From positions 202,046-214,464 of the forward strand of contig NZ_KL585383.1 in NCBI RefSeq assembly GCF_000721935.1: a DNA stretch of 12,419 nucleotides, written 5' to 3'. This DNA comes from Streptomyces sp. NRRL WC-3549. Its GTDB lineage: Bacteria > Actinomycetota > Actinomycetes > Streptomycetales > Streptomycetaceae. Position numbers and translations under genes: made by a program. The notes beneath the pieces were generated by a model. The model did no database searches and was not told the origin of the DNA. It saw only the letters and a list, made by a program, of their open reading frames with translations. This document shows positions 1-5,603 of the stretch, piece by piece (the stretch's first letter is position 1; each line of letters opens with the position of its first letter).

Positions 1-1492
1 TCTGGGTGCCGCCGGTACCGATCGGGTGCCAGGCGTCGGCGTACCGCCCCCACAGACCGGAGACGTCCTCCGGCGCGGGCAGCAGGGCGCCGCCCGCGAG
101 CGCGCCGCCGCCGATGAGGCCGCGGCAGGCGACCAGGGAGACGAGGAGCAGCACGGCGAAGAGCACGGGGCCGGGCTTGCGGCCGATCCGCTTGAGCCGC
201 GCGAACTGGTCGATCTCCAGGAAGTCCGCGTCGTCGCCGCCGGGCCCGGACTCGACGGCACCGTGCCGGGAGCCGCCCGCGTCGGAGTCGGTACGGCTGC
301 CGAAGTCGCCGGCGAACTGTTCGACGGTCGCGCGGACGGTGGCGCCGGGCGGCGGGAAGAGCGCGCGCAGTTCGGCGGCCTCCACGGCGCCCTTGCCCCG
401 CGCCCGGCGTCCGGCGAGGATCCTTCCGGGACGCAGCAGGGTGCCGAAGAGCCCGGCCACCTCGTCCAGCGCCTGCCCGGGCGCCTTGCCGACGAGGTAG
501 GCGAGCGTACGGAGCAGGGTGCCGAGGACGAGACGGAGCATCGCCCAGGGCAGCTGCCTGCCACGGGCGTTGACGAGCATCGTGTAGACGGCGCCCGCCT
601 TGTCGACGCGGTGCGGGCTGGCGACGGAGCGTCCCGCACAGTCGATGGGCCGGCGTTCCCGGGCGGACGCCTCGGCGTGCCGCAGGACCGCGTCGGGGGC
701 CACGAGCACCCGGTGGCCCGCCATGTGGGCGCGCCAGCAGAGGTCCACGTCGTCACGCATGAGCGGGAGCCGCCGGTCGAACCCGCCGAGTTCCTCCCAG
801 ACGTCCCGGCGGATCAGCATGCCCGCGGTGGAGACGGACAGGACGGTGCGGACCTGGTCGTGCTGGCCCTGGTCCTGCTCGCGCCGGTCGAGTCCGGTCC
901 AGCGGCGTCCGCTGCTCGCGATGGACACGCCGACTTCGAGGAGTTGCTTGCGGTCGTACCAGCCGCGCAGCTTGGGTCCGACGATCGCGGCGTGCTCGTC
1001 GTTGTCCACGACGCGCAGCAGTCCGGCGAGCGCGTCGGGCGCGGGCGCGCTGTCGTCGTGCAGCAGCCAGAGCCACTGGACGGGTTCGCCGTGCGGGAGT
1101 TCGGGGAGGTCGTACGCGTCGTCGCGCCAGGTGCGGGTCACCGGGTCCCAGCCGCTGGGGCGCTTGAGGTACGGCAGGTCGTCCGGCGTCGGCGTCCCGG
1201 CCGTGCGGGCCGCCTCGTCGACGGCGGTGCCGAAGTTCGTACGGCGGGCGAGGTGCAGCACCCGCTCGTCGCCCAGCGCCTCGGTGACCAGCAGGGCCGA
1301 GTCGTCGGCGCTCCCGGTGTCCGCGGCGACGACGTTCTGGACGGGCCGTTCCTGCCCGAGCAGCCCCGCGAGGACGTCGGGCAGCCAGCGTGCGCCGTCG
1401 TGGGTGACGAGCACGGCGGTGACGACGTGCCGGGGGAACTCTGGGGCGGCGGCCGCGTTCGGCTCCGCCGAATGGCTGCTGTGCACGGACAT
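1..1492 (-). CDS. Family-2 glycosyltransferase, large membrane protein (N-terminal 497 residues; runs off left edge)
   Basis: This is the start of a long minus-strand gene that continues beyond base 1; 497 residues are visible and no stop is reached. Residues about 21-270 form a GT-A fold of glycosyltransferase family 2: VVTAVLVTHDGARWLPDVL opens the nucleotide-binding half, HDD at 145-147 is the DXD-type metal/nucleotide-sugar site, and RDDVDLCWR at 246-254 matches the acidic acceptor/catalytic motif. Residues 300-365 are amphipathic, 400-430 are acidic and flexible, and about 440-457 (PGPVLFAVLLLVSLVA) is the first transmembrane segment, so the catalytic domain is cytoplasmic. Streptomyces homologues beside whiB are long polytopic proteins; I infer a role in cell-surface polysaccharide or glycolipid synthesis, with unknown substrate. 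The ATG at 1492 is preferred because GGAGG lies at 1505-1509; an in-frame ATG at 1546 has no Shine-Dalgarno sequence. It lies downstream of whiB on the same strand but behind a terminator. Confidence 0.88.
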   Translation of the reverse strand, partial: MSVHSSHSAEPNAAAAPEFPRHVVTAVLVTHDGARWLPDVLAGLLGQERPVQNVVAADTGSADDSALLVTEALGDERVLHLARRTNFGTAVDEAARTAGTPTPDDLPYLKRPSGWDPVTRTWRDDAYDLPELPHGEPVQWLWLLHDDSAPAPDALAGLLRVVDNDEHAAIVGPKLRGWYDRKQLLEVGVSIASSGRRWTGLDRREQDQGQHDQVRTVLSVSTAGMLIRRDVWEELGGFDRRLPLMRDDVDLCWRAHMAGHRVLVAPDAVLRHAEASARERRPIDCAGRSVASPHRVDKAGAVYTMLVNARGRQLPWAMLRLVLGTLLRTLAYLVGKAPGQALDEVAGLFGTLLRPGRILAGRRARGKGAVEAAELRALFPPPGATVRATVEQFAGDFGSRTDSDAGGSRHGAVESGPGGDDADFLEIDQFARLKRIGRKPGPVLFAVLLLVSLVACRGLIGGGALAGGALLPAPEDVSGLWGRYADAWHPIGTGGTQ

Positions 1493-1598
1493 CGGGGTAC
1501 GGGCCCTCCGGCCGGGTCCGGAGGGGTGTCCCCCCGGGGGCTGCATCGGTGTACACGTGCGCCCCGGTGGGGCGTTGGCGTGTCTCGGACGGGGCCCC

Positions 1599-1604
1599 AC
1601 ACTA
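1599..1604 (-). promoter_or_regulatory. Candidate -10 element for the glycosyltransferase gene
   Basis: Minus-strand TAGTGT fits the TAnnnT pattern of the main vegetative sigma factor and lies about 107 bases before the ATG at 1492. No recognisable -35 hexamer is present 16-19 bases further upstream. A GACAC motif, the WhiA half-site, occurs just downstream at 1580-1584, but a single pentamer is expected by chance. Confidence 0.22.
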
Positions 1605-1670
1605 ACGGTACGGATGTCCGCCCCGCGCCGAGCGGTTGGCCCGCGGGAGGCGGAGCGGTCCGGACAGGCG

Positions 1671-1719
1671 GACGGCCCGTGGTGCGGACCCCCGTGCGGG
1701 GGCCGGGCCACGGGCCGTC
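1671..1719 (-). terminator. Nested hairpin downstream of whiB
   Basis: Perfect 12-bp arms (GACGGCCCGTGG at 1671-1682 and its complement at 1708-1719) enclose a second perfect stem, CCCCC-GTGC-GGGGG at 1689-1702. The structure lies 30 bases past the whiB stop with no U-tract, which is common for Streptomyces terminators. It should insulate the glycosyltransferase gene from whiB transcription. Confidence 0.7.
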
Positions 1720-1723
1720 GGCG

Positions 1724-1743
1724 TCACCCGGGCGTCCGGGTGA
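1724..1743 (-). terminator. Second hairpin next to the whiB stop
   Basis: TCACCCGG-GCGT-CCGGGTGA forms an 8-bp perfect stem with a 4-base loop, 6 bases beyond the whiB stop codon. With the larger hairpin at 1671-1719 it makes a tandem terminator or a 3'-end-protecting structure. Confidence 0.5.
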
Positions 1744-1749
1744 GCCGGC

Positions 1750-2013
1750 TCAGATGGCGGCCTTCTTCAGGCGTCGCCGCTCACGCTCGGACAGGCCGCC
1801 CCAGATGCCGAAGCGCTCGTCGTTGGCGAGCGCGTACTCGAGGCACTCGGAGCGGACCTCACACGCGAGACAGACCTTCTTGGCCTCGCGGGTCGACCCG
1901 CCCTTCTCGGGGAAGAAGGACTCGGGGTCGGTCTGGGCGCACAGTGCGCGCTCCTGCCAGCCGAGTTCCTCGTCCGCGTCCTCGACCAGCAGTTGCTGGA
2001 ACAGCTCGGTCAT
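1750..2013 (-). CDS. whiB: Developmental transcription regulator WhiB (iron-sulfur Wbl family)
   Basis: The 87-residue protein carries all Wbl-family marks. Four cysteines at 25, 48, 51 and 57 (C-X22-C-X2-C-X5-C) ligate a 4Fe-4S cluster, the turn FGIWGGLS is at 68-75, and the basic tail RERRRLKK is at 77-84. Length and sequence fit Streptomyces WhiB itself rather than WhiD or WblA, and it is the orthologue of mycobacterial WhiB2. WhiB works with WhiA to switch aerial hyphae from growth to sporulation septation; WhiB2 is needed for septation in mycobacteria. The ATG at 2013 has GAGG seven bases upstream. It is divergent from the cysteine dioxygenase unit and ends at the two hairpins at 1671-1743. 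Its 5' region is long, relatively AT-rich and holds candidate regulator sites, as expected for a developmentally timed gene. No TTA codon is present, so it is not itself a bldA target. Confidence 0.96.
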   Translation of the reverse strand: MTELFQQLLVEDADEELGWQERALCAQTDPESFFPEKGGSTREAKKVCLACEVRSECLEYALANDERFGIWGGLSERERRRLKKAAI

Positions 2014-2083
2014 CTGCGCCCCTCGTCTGTCTCTTGCGTCCCCGTGATGCGGCCGTTACCGATGGCCGGACAACACGAGTGAA

Positions 2084-2113
2084 ATTACAAGTGTGTAGCT
2101 CTGGGCCAGTCAA
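2084..2113 (-). promoter_or_regulatory. Candidate whiB promoter (-35 TTGACT, -10 TGTAAT)
   Basis: Reading toward whiB, TTGACT (2113-2108) and TGTAAT (2089-2084) are separated by 18 bases, which puts transcription start near 2077 and gives a leader of about 64 bases. It fits a vegetative-type promoter better than anything else upstream. S. coelicolor whiB is known to have two promoters; I cannot tell which one this matches, if either. The -10 sits in an imperfect dyad (CACTTG...CTCGTG, 2074-2093) that could bind a regulator. Confidence 0.45.
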
Positions 2114-2140
2114 GCGAAGATCTGCTATTGGCCTCGGTAT

Positions 2141-2153
2141 TCACTCTGCGGAA
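2141..2153. promoter_or_regulatory. Candidate BldD-type operator upstream of whiB
   Basis: TCACTCTGCGGAA differs at one defined position (GG in place of GT) from the BldD pseudopalindrome, recalled as TnACnC(A/T)GnGTnA. BldD, the c-di-GMP-dependent repressor of Streptomyces development, is reported to target whiB. The site lies about 30 bases upstream of the candidate -35. It was found by eye and not scored against the genome background. Confidence 0.35.
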
Positions 2154-2224
2154 CCAAACGTATACAGAAAGTGTTCAAATCACCAAAAACCTGACATATG
2201 CCAGCGCCCTTCACCCTCGGCACT

Positions 2225-2239
2225 TCTCACCGAGTGAGA
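2225..2239. promoter_or_regulatory. Perfect palindrome TCTCAC-CGA-GTGAGA in the whiB-cdo gap
   Basis: This is a perfect 6-bp inverted repeat with a 3-base centre. Its half-sites TCAC/GTGA resemble BldD half-sites, but the spacing is two bases shorter than the BldD consensus, so BldD binding is doubtful. It may be an operator for another dimeric regulator of either divergent gene. Confidence 0.35.
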
Positions 2240-2427
2240 CGACCGGGGCCATTCCGATGTTTCGATTCGATCACCGACGCGACCAAGATCACAGCCGGGT
2301 CACGGTGCGTCAGCCGCTCGGCCGACGCGGTTGATGCGCCACCTTGCCCCTCTCGCCGATGCCAAAACCTTTCTCCCGACCCGGCAACCGAATGGGGTGA
2401 AAGATTGGGGCCAAATCGGGCATTGAG

Positions 2428-2457
2428 TTGACAGGGGGCAGACCGAGCCGGTCTGCT
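2428..2457 (+). promoter_or_regulatory. Promoter and operator-like repeat for the leader peptide and cysteine dioxygenase
   Basis: A consensus -35 TTGACA (2428-2433) is followed 18 bases on by a weak -10 TCTGCT (2452-2457). Transcription would then start at or within a base of A2465, the first base of the leader-peptide ATG. Between the two boxes lies a perfect inverted repeat, GCAGACC-GAGCC-GGTCTGC (2438-2456), with 7-bp arms and a 5-base centre. A repeat in that position is a classic place for a repressor, or for an activator that corrects a poor -10. Confidence 0.5.
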
Positions 2458-2464
2458 TGACCGC

Positions 2465-2560
2465 ATGCCAGCGACCGCAGCCACGTACCCGACCCGCACC
2501 CGTGGGTTCCGTACGGCTGTCCAGGCCCGCTGTTGCTGTTCCAGCTGTCACAGCTGTTGA
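2465..2560 (+). CDS. Cysteine-rich leader peptide (31 residues) upstream of cysteine dioxygenase
   Basis: A short frame from ATG 2465 to TGA 2560 encodes 31 residues: a basic N-terminal half (YPTRTRGFR at 8-16) and a C-terminus of CCCSSCHSC at 23-31, with five cysteines in the last nine residues. Four of the five cysteine codons are TGT, the less-used Cys codon in Streptomyces. No Shine-Dalgarno sequence precedes the ATG, but the promoter at 2428-2457 would place transcription start on it, so leaderless translation is likely. The next gene, 129 bases on, oxidises cysteine. Known poly-cysteine leaderless short frames in mycobacteria act as cysteine-responsive attenuators of downstream genes, so I infer the same kind of role. 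Synonymous third positions are only about 70% GC, below the neighbouring genes, so a purely chance frame is not excluded. Confidence 0.6.
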   Translation: MPATAATYPTRTRGFRTAVQARCCCSSCHSC

Positions 2561-2689
2561 AGCCCCGCGCTCCAGCTCCGACCAGCGCTCCCCGCACGCC
2601 TCCGCCGCGGCCCTTCCGCCTGCTCCACCGCAGTCCGGCTCCCCGCGGCACCCTCACGCGTATCCCCCTGCCGAGGAACCACCGCACCC
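2561..2689 (+). promoter_or_regulatory. C-rich, G-poor mRNA leader before cysteine dioxygenase (possible Rho-loading region)
   Basis: Hand count of these 129 bases gives C 71, G 29, A 15 and T 14, a C:G ratio of about 2.4 in a genome where the two should be near equal. Little structure is possible beyond a weak CCGCGG/CCGCGG pairing (2605-2610 with 2643-2648). Unstructured C-over-G RNA following a short translated frame is the usual setting for Rho-dependent attenuation. The ribosome site for the next gene, GAGGA, is at 2673-2677. Confidence 0.4.
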
Positions 2690-3190
2690 ATGAACAGCGA
2701 CAGCGACCTCTCGATCGCCGGCGACCTCCTCGAGGTCCAGCACCTCCTCCAGCCGGCCCGCCCGCACCCCACCACCGTGGCCGAGTTCGCCGGACTGGCC
2801 CGCACCGTCGCGGCCGACCGCGACCGATGGGCCCCGCTCGTCCGGTACGACACCACCACCCGCTGGTACCACCGGCTGCACACCGGGCCCGGCTACGAAC
2901 TCTGGCTGCTCAGCTGGGTCCCCGGCCAGGGCAGCGGCCGCCACGACCACGGCCTCTCGTCCGGTGTACTCACGGTGCTGGCAGGCGAGTTGACCGAACA
3001 CACGGAACGCGGGACACACACCCTGCGCCCCGGCGCCCAGCACGTCTCCGCCCCCGGACACGTCCACGAGGTCGTCAACGACTCCCTCGAAGGCGCCGTC
3101 AGCCTGCACATCTACTACCCGGGCCTCACCGACATGCCGATGCACACGGCCCGGTGCTCCCCCGCCACCCAGAACCCGATCACCGCCTGA
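2690..3190 (+). CDS. Cysteine dioxygenase family protein (cupin thiol dioxygenase)
   Basis: The 166-residue protein matches type I cysteine dioxygenases, which use mononuclear Fe(II) and O2 to convert L-cysteine to cysteine sulfinate in the cytoplasm. Cupin motif 1 supplies H85 and H87 (GSGRHDHG) and motif 2 supplies H126 (PGHVHEVVN), the three-histidine iron site. Ser138, His140 and Tyr142 (SLHIY) match the conserved Ser-His-Tyr proton-relay triad. The residue equivalent to mammalian Cys93 is Gly92, so no Cys-Tyr crosslink can form, as in other bacterial enzymes. Arg62 may hold the substrate carboxylate, but a close relative, 3-mercaptopropionate dioxygenase, cannot be excluded from sequence alone. 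ATG 2690 is chosen because GAGGA lies 12 bases upstream. The preceding Cys-rich leader peptide argues for cysteine as the physiological signal. Confidence 0.88.
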   Translation: MNSDSDLSIAGDLLEVQHLLQPARPHPTTVAEFAGLARTVAADRDRWAPLVRYDTTTRWYHRLHTGPGYELWLLSWVPGQGSGRHDHGLSSGVLTVLAGELTEHTERGTHTLRPGAQHVSAPGHVHEVVNDSLEGAVSLHIYYPGLTDMPMHTARCSPATQNPITA

Positions 3191-3296
3191 CCCCCACCCG
3201 TCGCCCGCCACCACCCCCACAATGATCAGGCTCCGCCTGACAGTCCCACCCGTCGCCCGCCACCACCCCCACACCGATCAGGCTCCGCCTGACAGA
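3178..3296 (+). repeat. 52-bp tandem repeat with hairpins between cysteine dioxygenase and fbiA
   Basis: Two units (3193-3244 and 3245-3296) differ at 2 internal bases (3222-3223 against 3274-3275) and at the last base. Each ends in the stem TCAGGC-TCC-GCCTGA. The end of the cysteine dioxygenase gene (3178-3192, including its stop) is a shortened form of the same motif lacking GGCT, so the array may have grown from the gene's 3' end. The stems are weak terminators at best; they could reduce readthrough into fbiA or protect the upstream mRNA end. Confidence 0.85.
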
Positions 3297-3304
3297 CTGT
3301 CGGT
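3293..3304 (+). promoter_or_regulatory. Candidate -10 for a leaderless fbiA transcript
   Basis: CAGACT (3293-3298) lies six bases before the fbiA ATG and resembles TAnnnT with one mismatch. There is no Shine-Dalgarno sequence before that ATG, so the mRNA probably begins at the start codon. The box straddles the end of the second 52-bp repeat and sits within the small inverted repeat GACAG-A-CTGTC (3291-3301). No good -35 is visible. Confidence 0.33.
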
Positions 3305-4261
3305 ATGCGCATTGTGGTTCTGGCCGGCGGTATCGGTGGTGCTCGTTTTCTGCGTGGCCTCAAGCAGGCCGCCCCGGACGCGGACATCACGGTGATCGGC
3401 AACACCGGCGACGACATCCATCTGTTCGGGCTGAAGGTCTGCCCCGACCTGGACACCGTGATGTACACCCTCGGCGGTGGCATCAACGAGGAGCAGGGCT
3501 GGGGGCGTGCGGACGAAAGCTTCCAGGTCAAGGAGGAACTCGCGGCCTACGGCGTGGGCCCGGAATGGTTCGGGCTCGGCGACCGTGACTTCGCCACCCA
3601 TATCGTCCGTACCCAGATGCTCGCCGCGGGCTACCCGCTGAGCGCCGTCACCGAAGCGCTCTGCGCCCGGTGGAAGCCCGGGGTCCGGCTGATCCCGATG
3701 TCCGACGACCGCGTGGAGACCCACGTCGCGGTCGAGACCGACGGCGAGAGCAAGGCCGTGCACTTCCAGGAGTACTGGGTGAGGCTGCGGGCGTCCGTCC
3801 CCGCCCAGGCGATCGTCCCGGTCGGGGCCGAACAGGCGAAGCCCGCGCCGGGCGTCCTGGAGGCCATCGCCGAGGCCGACGTCATCCTCTTCCCGCCGTC
3901 CAACCCCGTCGTCTCGGTGGGCACCATCCTCGCCGTACCGGGGATCCGGGAGGCGATCGCCGAGGCCGGGGTGCCGGTCGTCGGGCTCTCCCCCATCGTC
4001 GGGGGCGCCCCCGTACGCGGGATGGCCGACAAGGTGCTGGCCGCGGTGGGCGTCGAGGCCACGGCGTCGGCGGTCGCGCGCCACTACGGTTCCGGGCTGC
4101 TCGACGGCTGGCTCGTGGACACCGTGGACGCCGGGTCGGTGGACGAGGTGGAGGCCGCCGGAATCCGCTGCCTCGCGGTGCCCCTGATGATGACGGACGT
4201 GGACGCCACCGCCGAGATGGCACGTCAGGCCCTCACGCTGGCCGAGGAGGTACAGGCATGA
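3305..4261 (+). CDS. fbiA: 2-phospho-L-lactate transferase family (CofD/FbiA), coenzyme F420 biosynthesis
   Basis: The 318-residue protein is a full-length CofD/FbiA. It joins the phosphorylated three-carbon unit of a guanosine-diphosphate donor to the deazaflavin Fo, giving F420-0; in mycobacteria the donor is enolpyruvyl-diphosphoguanosine and the product dehydro-F420-0. Family marks are the N-terminal strand-loop [13 protein letters not shown] (6-18), NTGDD (33-37), [10 protein letters not shown] (90-99), the nucleotide-side loop [13 protein letters not shown] (197-209) and [11 protein letters not shown] (233-243). The ATG at 3305 is certain from the conserved [12 protein letters not shown] start, although it lacks a ribosome site, which suggests a leaderless mRNA. 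Its stop overlaps the fbiB start as ATGA (4258-4261), so the two enzymes are translationally coupled and act in succession. F420 serves redox enzymes in Streptomyces, including steps of some antibiotic pathways. From sequence alone the donor (lactyl or enolpyruvyl) is not decided. Confidence 0.95.
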   Translation: MRIVVLAGGIGGARFLRGLKQAAPDADITVIGNTGDDIHLFGLKVCPDLDTVMYTLGGGINEEQGWGRADESFQVKEELAAYGVGPEWFGLGDRDFATHIVRTQMLAAGYPLSAVTEALCARWKPGVRLIPMSDDRVETHVAVETDGESKAVHFQEYWVRLRASVPAQAIVPVGAEQAKPAPGVLEAIAEADVILFPPSNPVVSVGTILAVPGIREAIAEAGVPVVGLSPIVGGAPVRGMADKVLAAVGVEATASAVARHYGSGLLDGWLVDTVDAGSVDEVEAAGIRCLAVPLMMTDVDATAEMARQALTLAEEVQA

Positions 4262-5577
4262 ACGGGCCGGAGACCGAGGCCCCCGCCTACCGCGTGTGGG
4301 CCCTGCCGGGGATCGGCGAGGTGCGCGCCGGCGACGACCTGGCGAAGCTGATCGCCGCCACCGAACCGGGACTCGTGGACGGCGACGTCCTGCTCGTCAC
4401 CTCGAAGATCGTCTCCAAGGCCGAGGGCCGCATCGTCGAGGCCGCCGACCGTGAGGCGGCGATCGACGCCGAGACGGTCCGGGTGGTCGCCCGGCGCGGC
4501 ACACTGCGGATCGTGGAGAACCGGCAGGGCCTCGTCATGGCCGCGGCCGGCGTGGACGCCTCGAACACTCCCGCGGGCACGGTGCTCCTGCTGCCCGAGG
4601 ACCCCGACGCCTCGGCCCGGGCGATCCGCGACGGGCTGCGGGACACCCTCGGCGTCGAGGTCGGCGTCGTCGTCACCGACACCTTCGGCCGGCCCTGGCG
4701 CAACGGGCTGACCGACGTCGCGATCGGCGCCGCAGGGGTCCGGGTACTGGACGACCTGCGCGGCGGCACGGACGGATACGGCAACCCGCTGAGCGCCACC
4801 GTGGTCGCCACGGCCGACGAGCTGGCCTCGGCGGGCGACCTGGTCAAGGGCAAGGCGTCCGGCCTGCCCGTCGCCGTGGTGCGGGGACTGGCCCACGTGG
4901 TGGCCCCCGGCGAGGAGACGGACGGGGCGCGGGCGATGGTGCGCGTCGCCGCGGACGACATGTTCCGGCTGGGCACGTCCGAGGCCGTACGGGAGGCGCT
5001 GAGCCTGCGGCGCACGGTGCGGGAGTTCACCGACGAGGCGGTGGACCCCGGTGCGGTACGGCGGGCGGTGGCGGCGGCCGTGACGGCTCCGGCCCCGCAC
5101 CACACCACGCCCTGGCGTTTCGTCCTGCTGGAGTCCGAGGCCGCCCGCACCCGGCTGCTCGACGCGATGCGGGACGCGTGGATCGCGGACCTGCGACGCG
5201 ACGGCAGGAGCGAGGAGTCGGTCGCCAAGCGGGTGCGGCGCGGCGACGTCCTGCGCAACGCGCCGTACCTGGTCGTGCCGTGCCTGGTGACGGAGGGCTC
5301 CCACCACTACGGGGACGAGCGCCGGGACACGGCCGAGCGCGAGATGTTCGTGGTCGCGGCCGGCGCCGGTGTGCAGAACTTCCTGGTCGCGCTCGCGGGC
5401 GAACGGCTGGGATCGGCGTGGGTGTCCTCGACGATGTTCTGCCGCGACGTGGTGCGCGAGGTCCTGGACCTGCCGGACGCGTGGGACCCGCTGGGCGCGG
5501 TGGCCGTGGGCCACGCGGCCGGGGCACCGAGGGAGCGGGCGCCGCGCGACCCGGAGGCGTTCCTCACCGTGCGGTGA
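4258..5577 (+). CDS. fbiB: Bifunctional F420-0:gamma-glutamyl ligase / FMN-dependent reductase (FbiB)
   Basis: At 439 residues this is the two-domain actinobacterial form. Residues 1-245 are CofE, which adds glutamates to F420-0 using [15 protein letters not shown] (48-59 region), GVDASN (98-103), [17 protein letters not shown] (141-157) and GKASG (198-202). Residues about 248-439 are a nitroreductase-fold FMN domain: [12 protein letters not shown] (251-262), PWRFVLL (285-291) and [15 protein letters not shown] (371-385). In mycobacterial FbiB that domain reduces dehydro-F420-0, which suggests the enolpyruvyl route here too. The ATG at 4258 has GAGGAGG seven bases upstream, inside the end of fbiA, and overlaps its stop. 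The frame stays open upstream to about 3670, but that part is out-of-frame fbiA. The gene converges on the DNA glycosylase with only 15 bases between stops. Confidence 0.95.
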   Translation: MNGPETEAPAYRVWALPGIGEVRAGDDLAKLIAATEPGLVDGDVLLVTSKIVSKAEGRIVEAADREAAIDAETVRVVARRGTLRIVENRQGLVMAAAGVDASNTPAGTVLLLPEDPDASARAIRDGLRDTLGVEVGVVVTDTFGRPWRNGLTDVAIGAAGVRVLDDLRGGTDGYGNPLSATVVATADELASAGDLVKGKASGLPVAVVRGLAHVVAPGEETDGARAMVRVAADDMFRLGTSEAVREALSLRRTVREFTDEAVDPGAVRRAVAAAVTAPAPHHTTPWRFVLLESEAARTRLLDAMRDAWIADLRRDGRSEESVAKRVRRGDVLRNAPYLVVPCLVTEGSHHYGDERRDTAEREMFVVAAGAGVQNFLVALAGERLGSAWVSSTMFCRDVVREVLDLPDAWDPLGAVAVGHAAGAPRERAPRDPEAFLTVR

Positions 5578-5587
5578 CCCGCCCGGC

Positions 5588-5603
5588 CCCCGCTACAGCG
5601 GGG
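5588..5603. terminator. Small bidirectional hairpin between convergent fbiB and DNA glycosylase
   Basis: CCCCGCT-AC-AGCGGGG is a perfect inverted repeat that includes the stop codon of the glycosylase gene and lies 10 bases after the fbiB stop. It is the only structure between the two convergent stops and reads equally well on both strands. It is short and has no U-tract. Confidence 0.45.

Larger units (their letters stand above)
2014..2464. other. Divergent control region between whiB and the cysteine dioxygenase unit
   Basis: I see no convincing protein gene in this stretch of about 450 bases. Short frames exist but lack a ribosome site and codon bias. Bases about 2070-2230 are clearly less GC-rich than the rest of the window, as in a developmental promoter. 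Besides the elements listed separately, it holds an imperfect palindrome, GATTGGGGCCAAATC (2403-2417), just upstream of the TTGACA box. A further weak whiB-directed pair, TTGGTG and TATACG, lies around 2158-2184. A 25-codon frame from ATG 2258 has no support. Confidence 0.6.

Noticed and set aside
753..1602. Minus-strand frames at 753-1556 and 1138-1602
   Set aside because: They are in the wrong frame relative to the glycosyltransferase, whose frame (first base 1492) is open to the window edge and contains the HDD and DDVDLCWR motifs.
26..2237. Long plus-strand frames across the left end (673 and 545 codons)
   Set aside because: They are antisense to the glycosyltransferase and whiB genes, which show clear domain motifs; the frames have shadow-type composition.
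2258..2335. A 25-codon frame upstream of the Cys-rich frame
   Set aside because: No ribosome site, no promoter placed for it, no distinctive residue pattern.
2543..2555. AGCTGT-C-ACAGCT palindrome as an operator
   Set aside because: It is fully explained by the Ser-Cys-His-Ser codons of the leader peptide; I do not count it as a separate site.
3670..4257. N-terminal extension of fbiB to 3670
   Set aside because: It lies inside fbiA in another frame; the CofE domain begins right after ATG 4258, which has a strong ribosome site.
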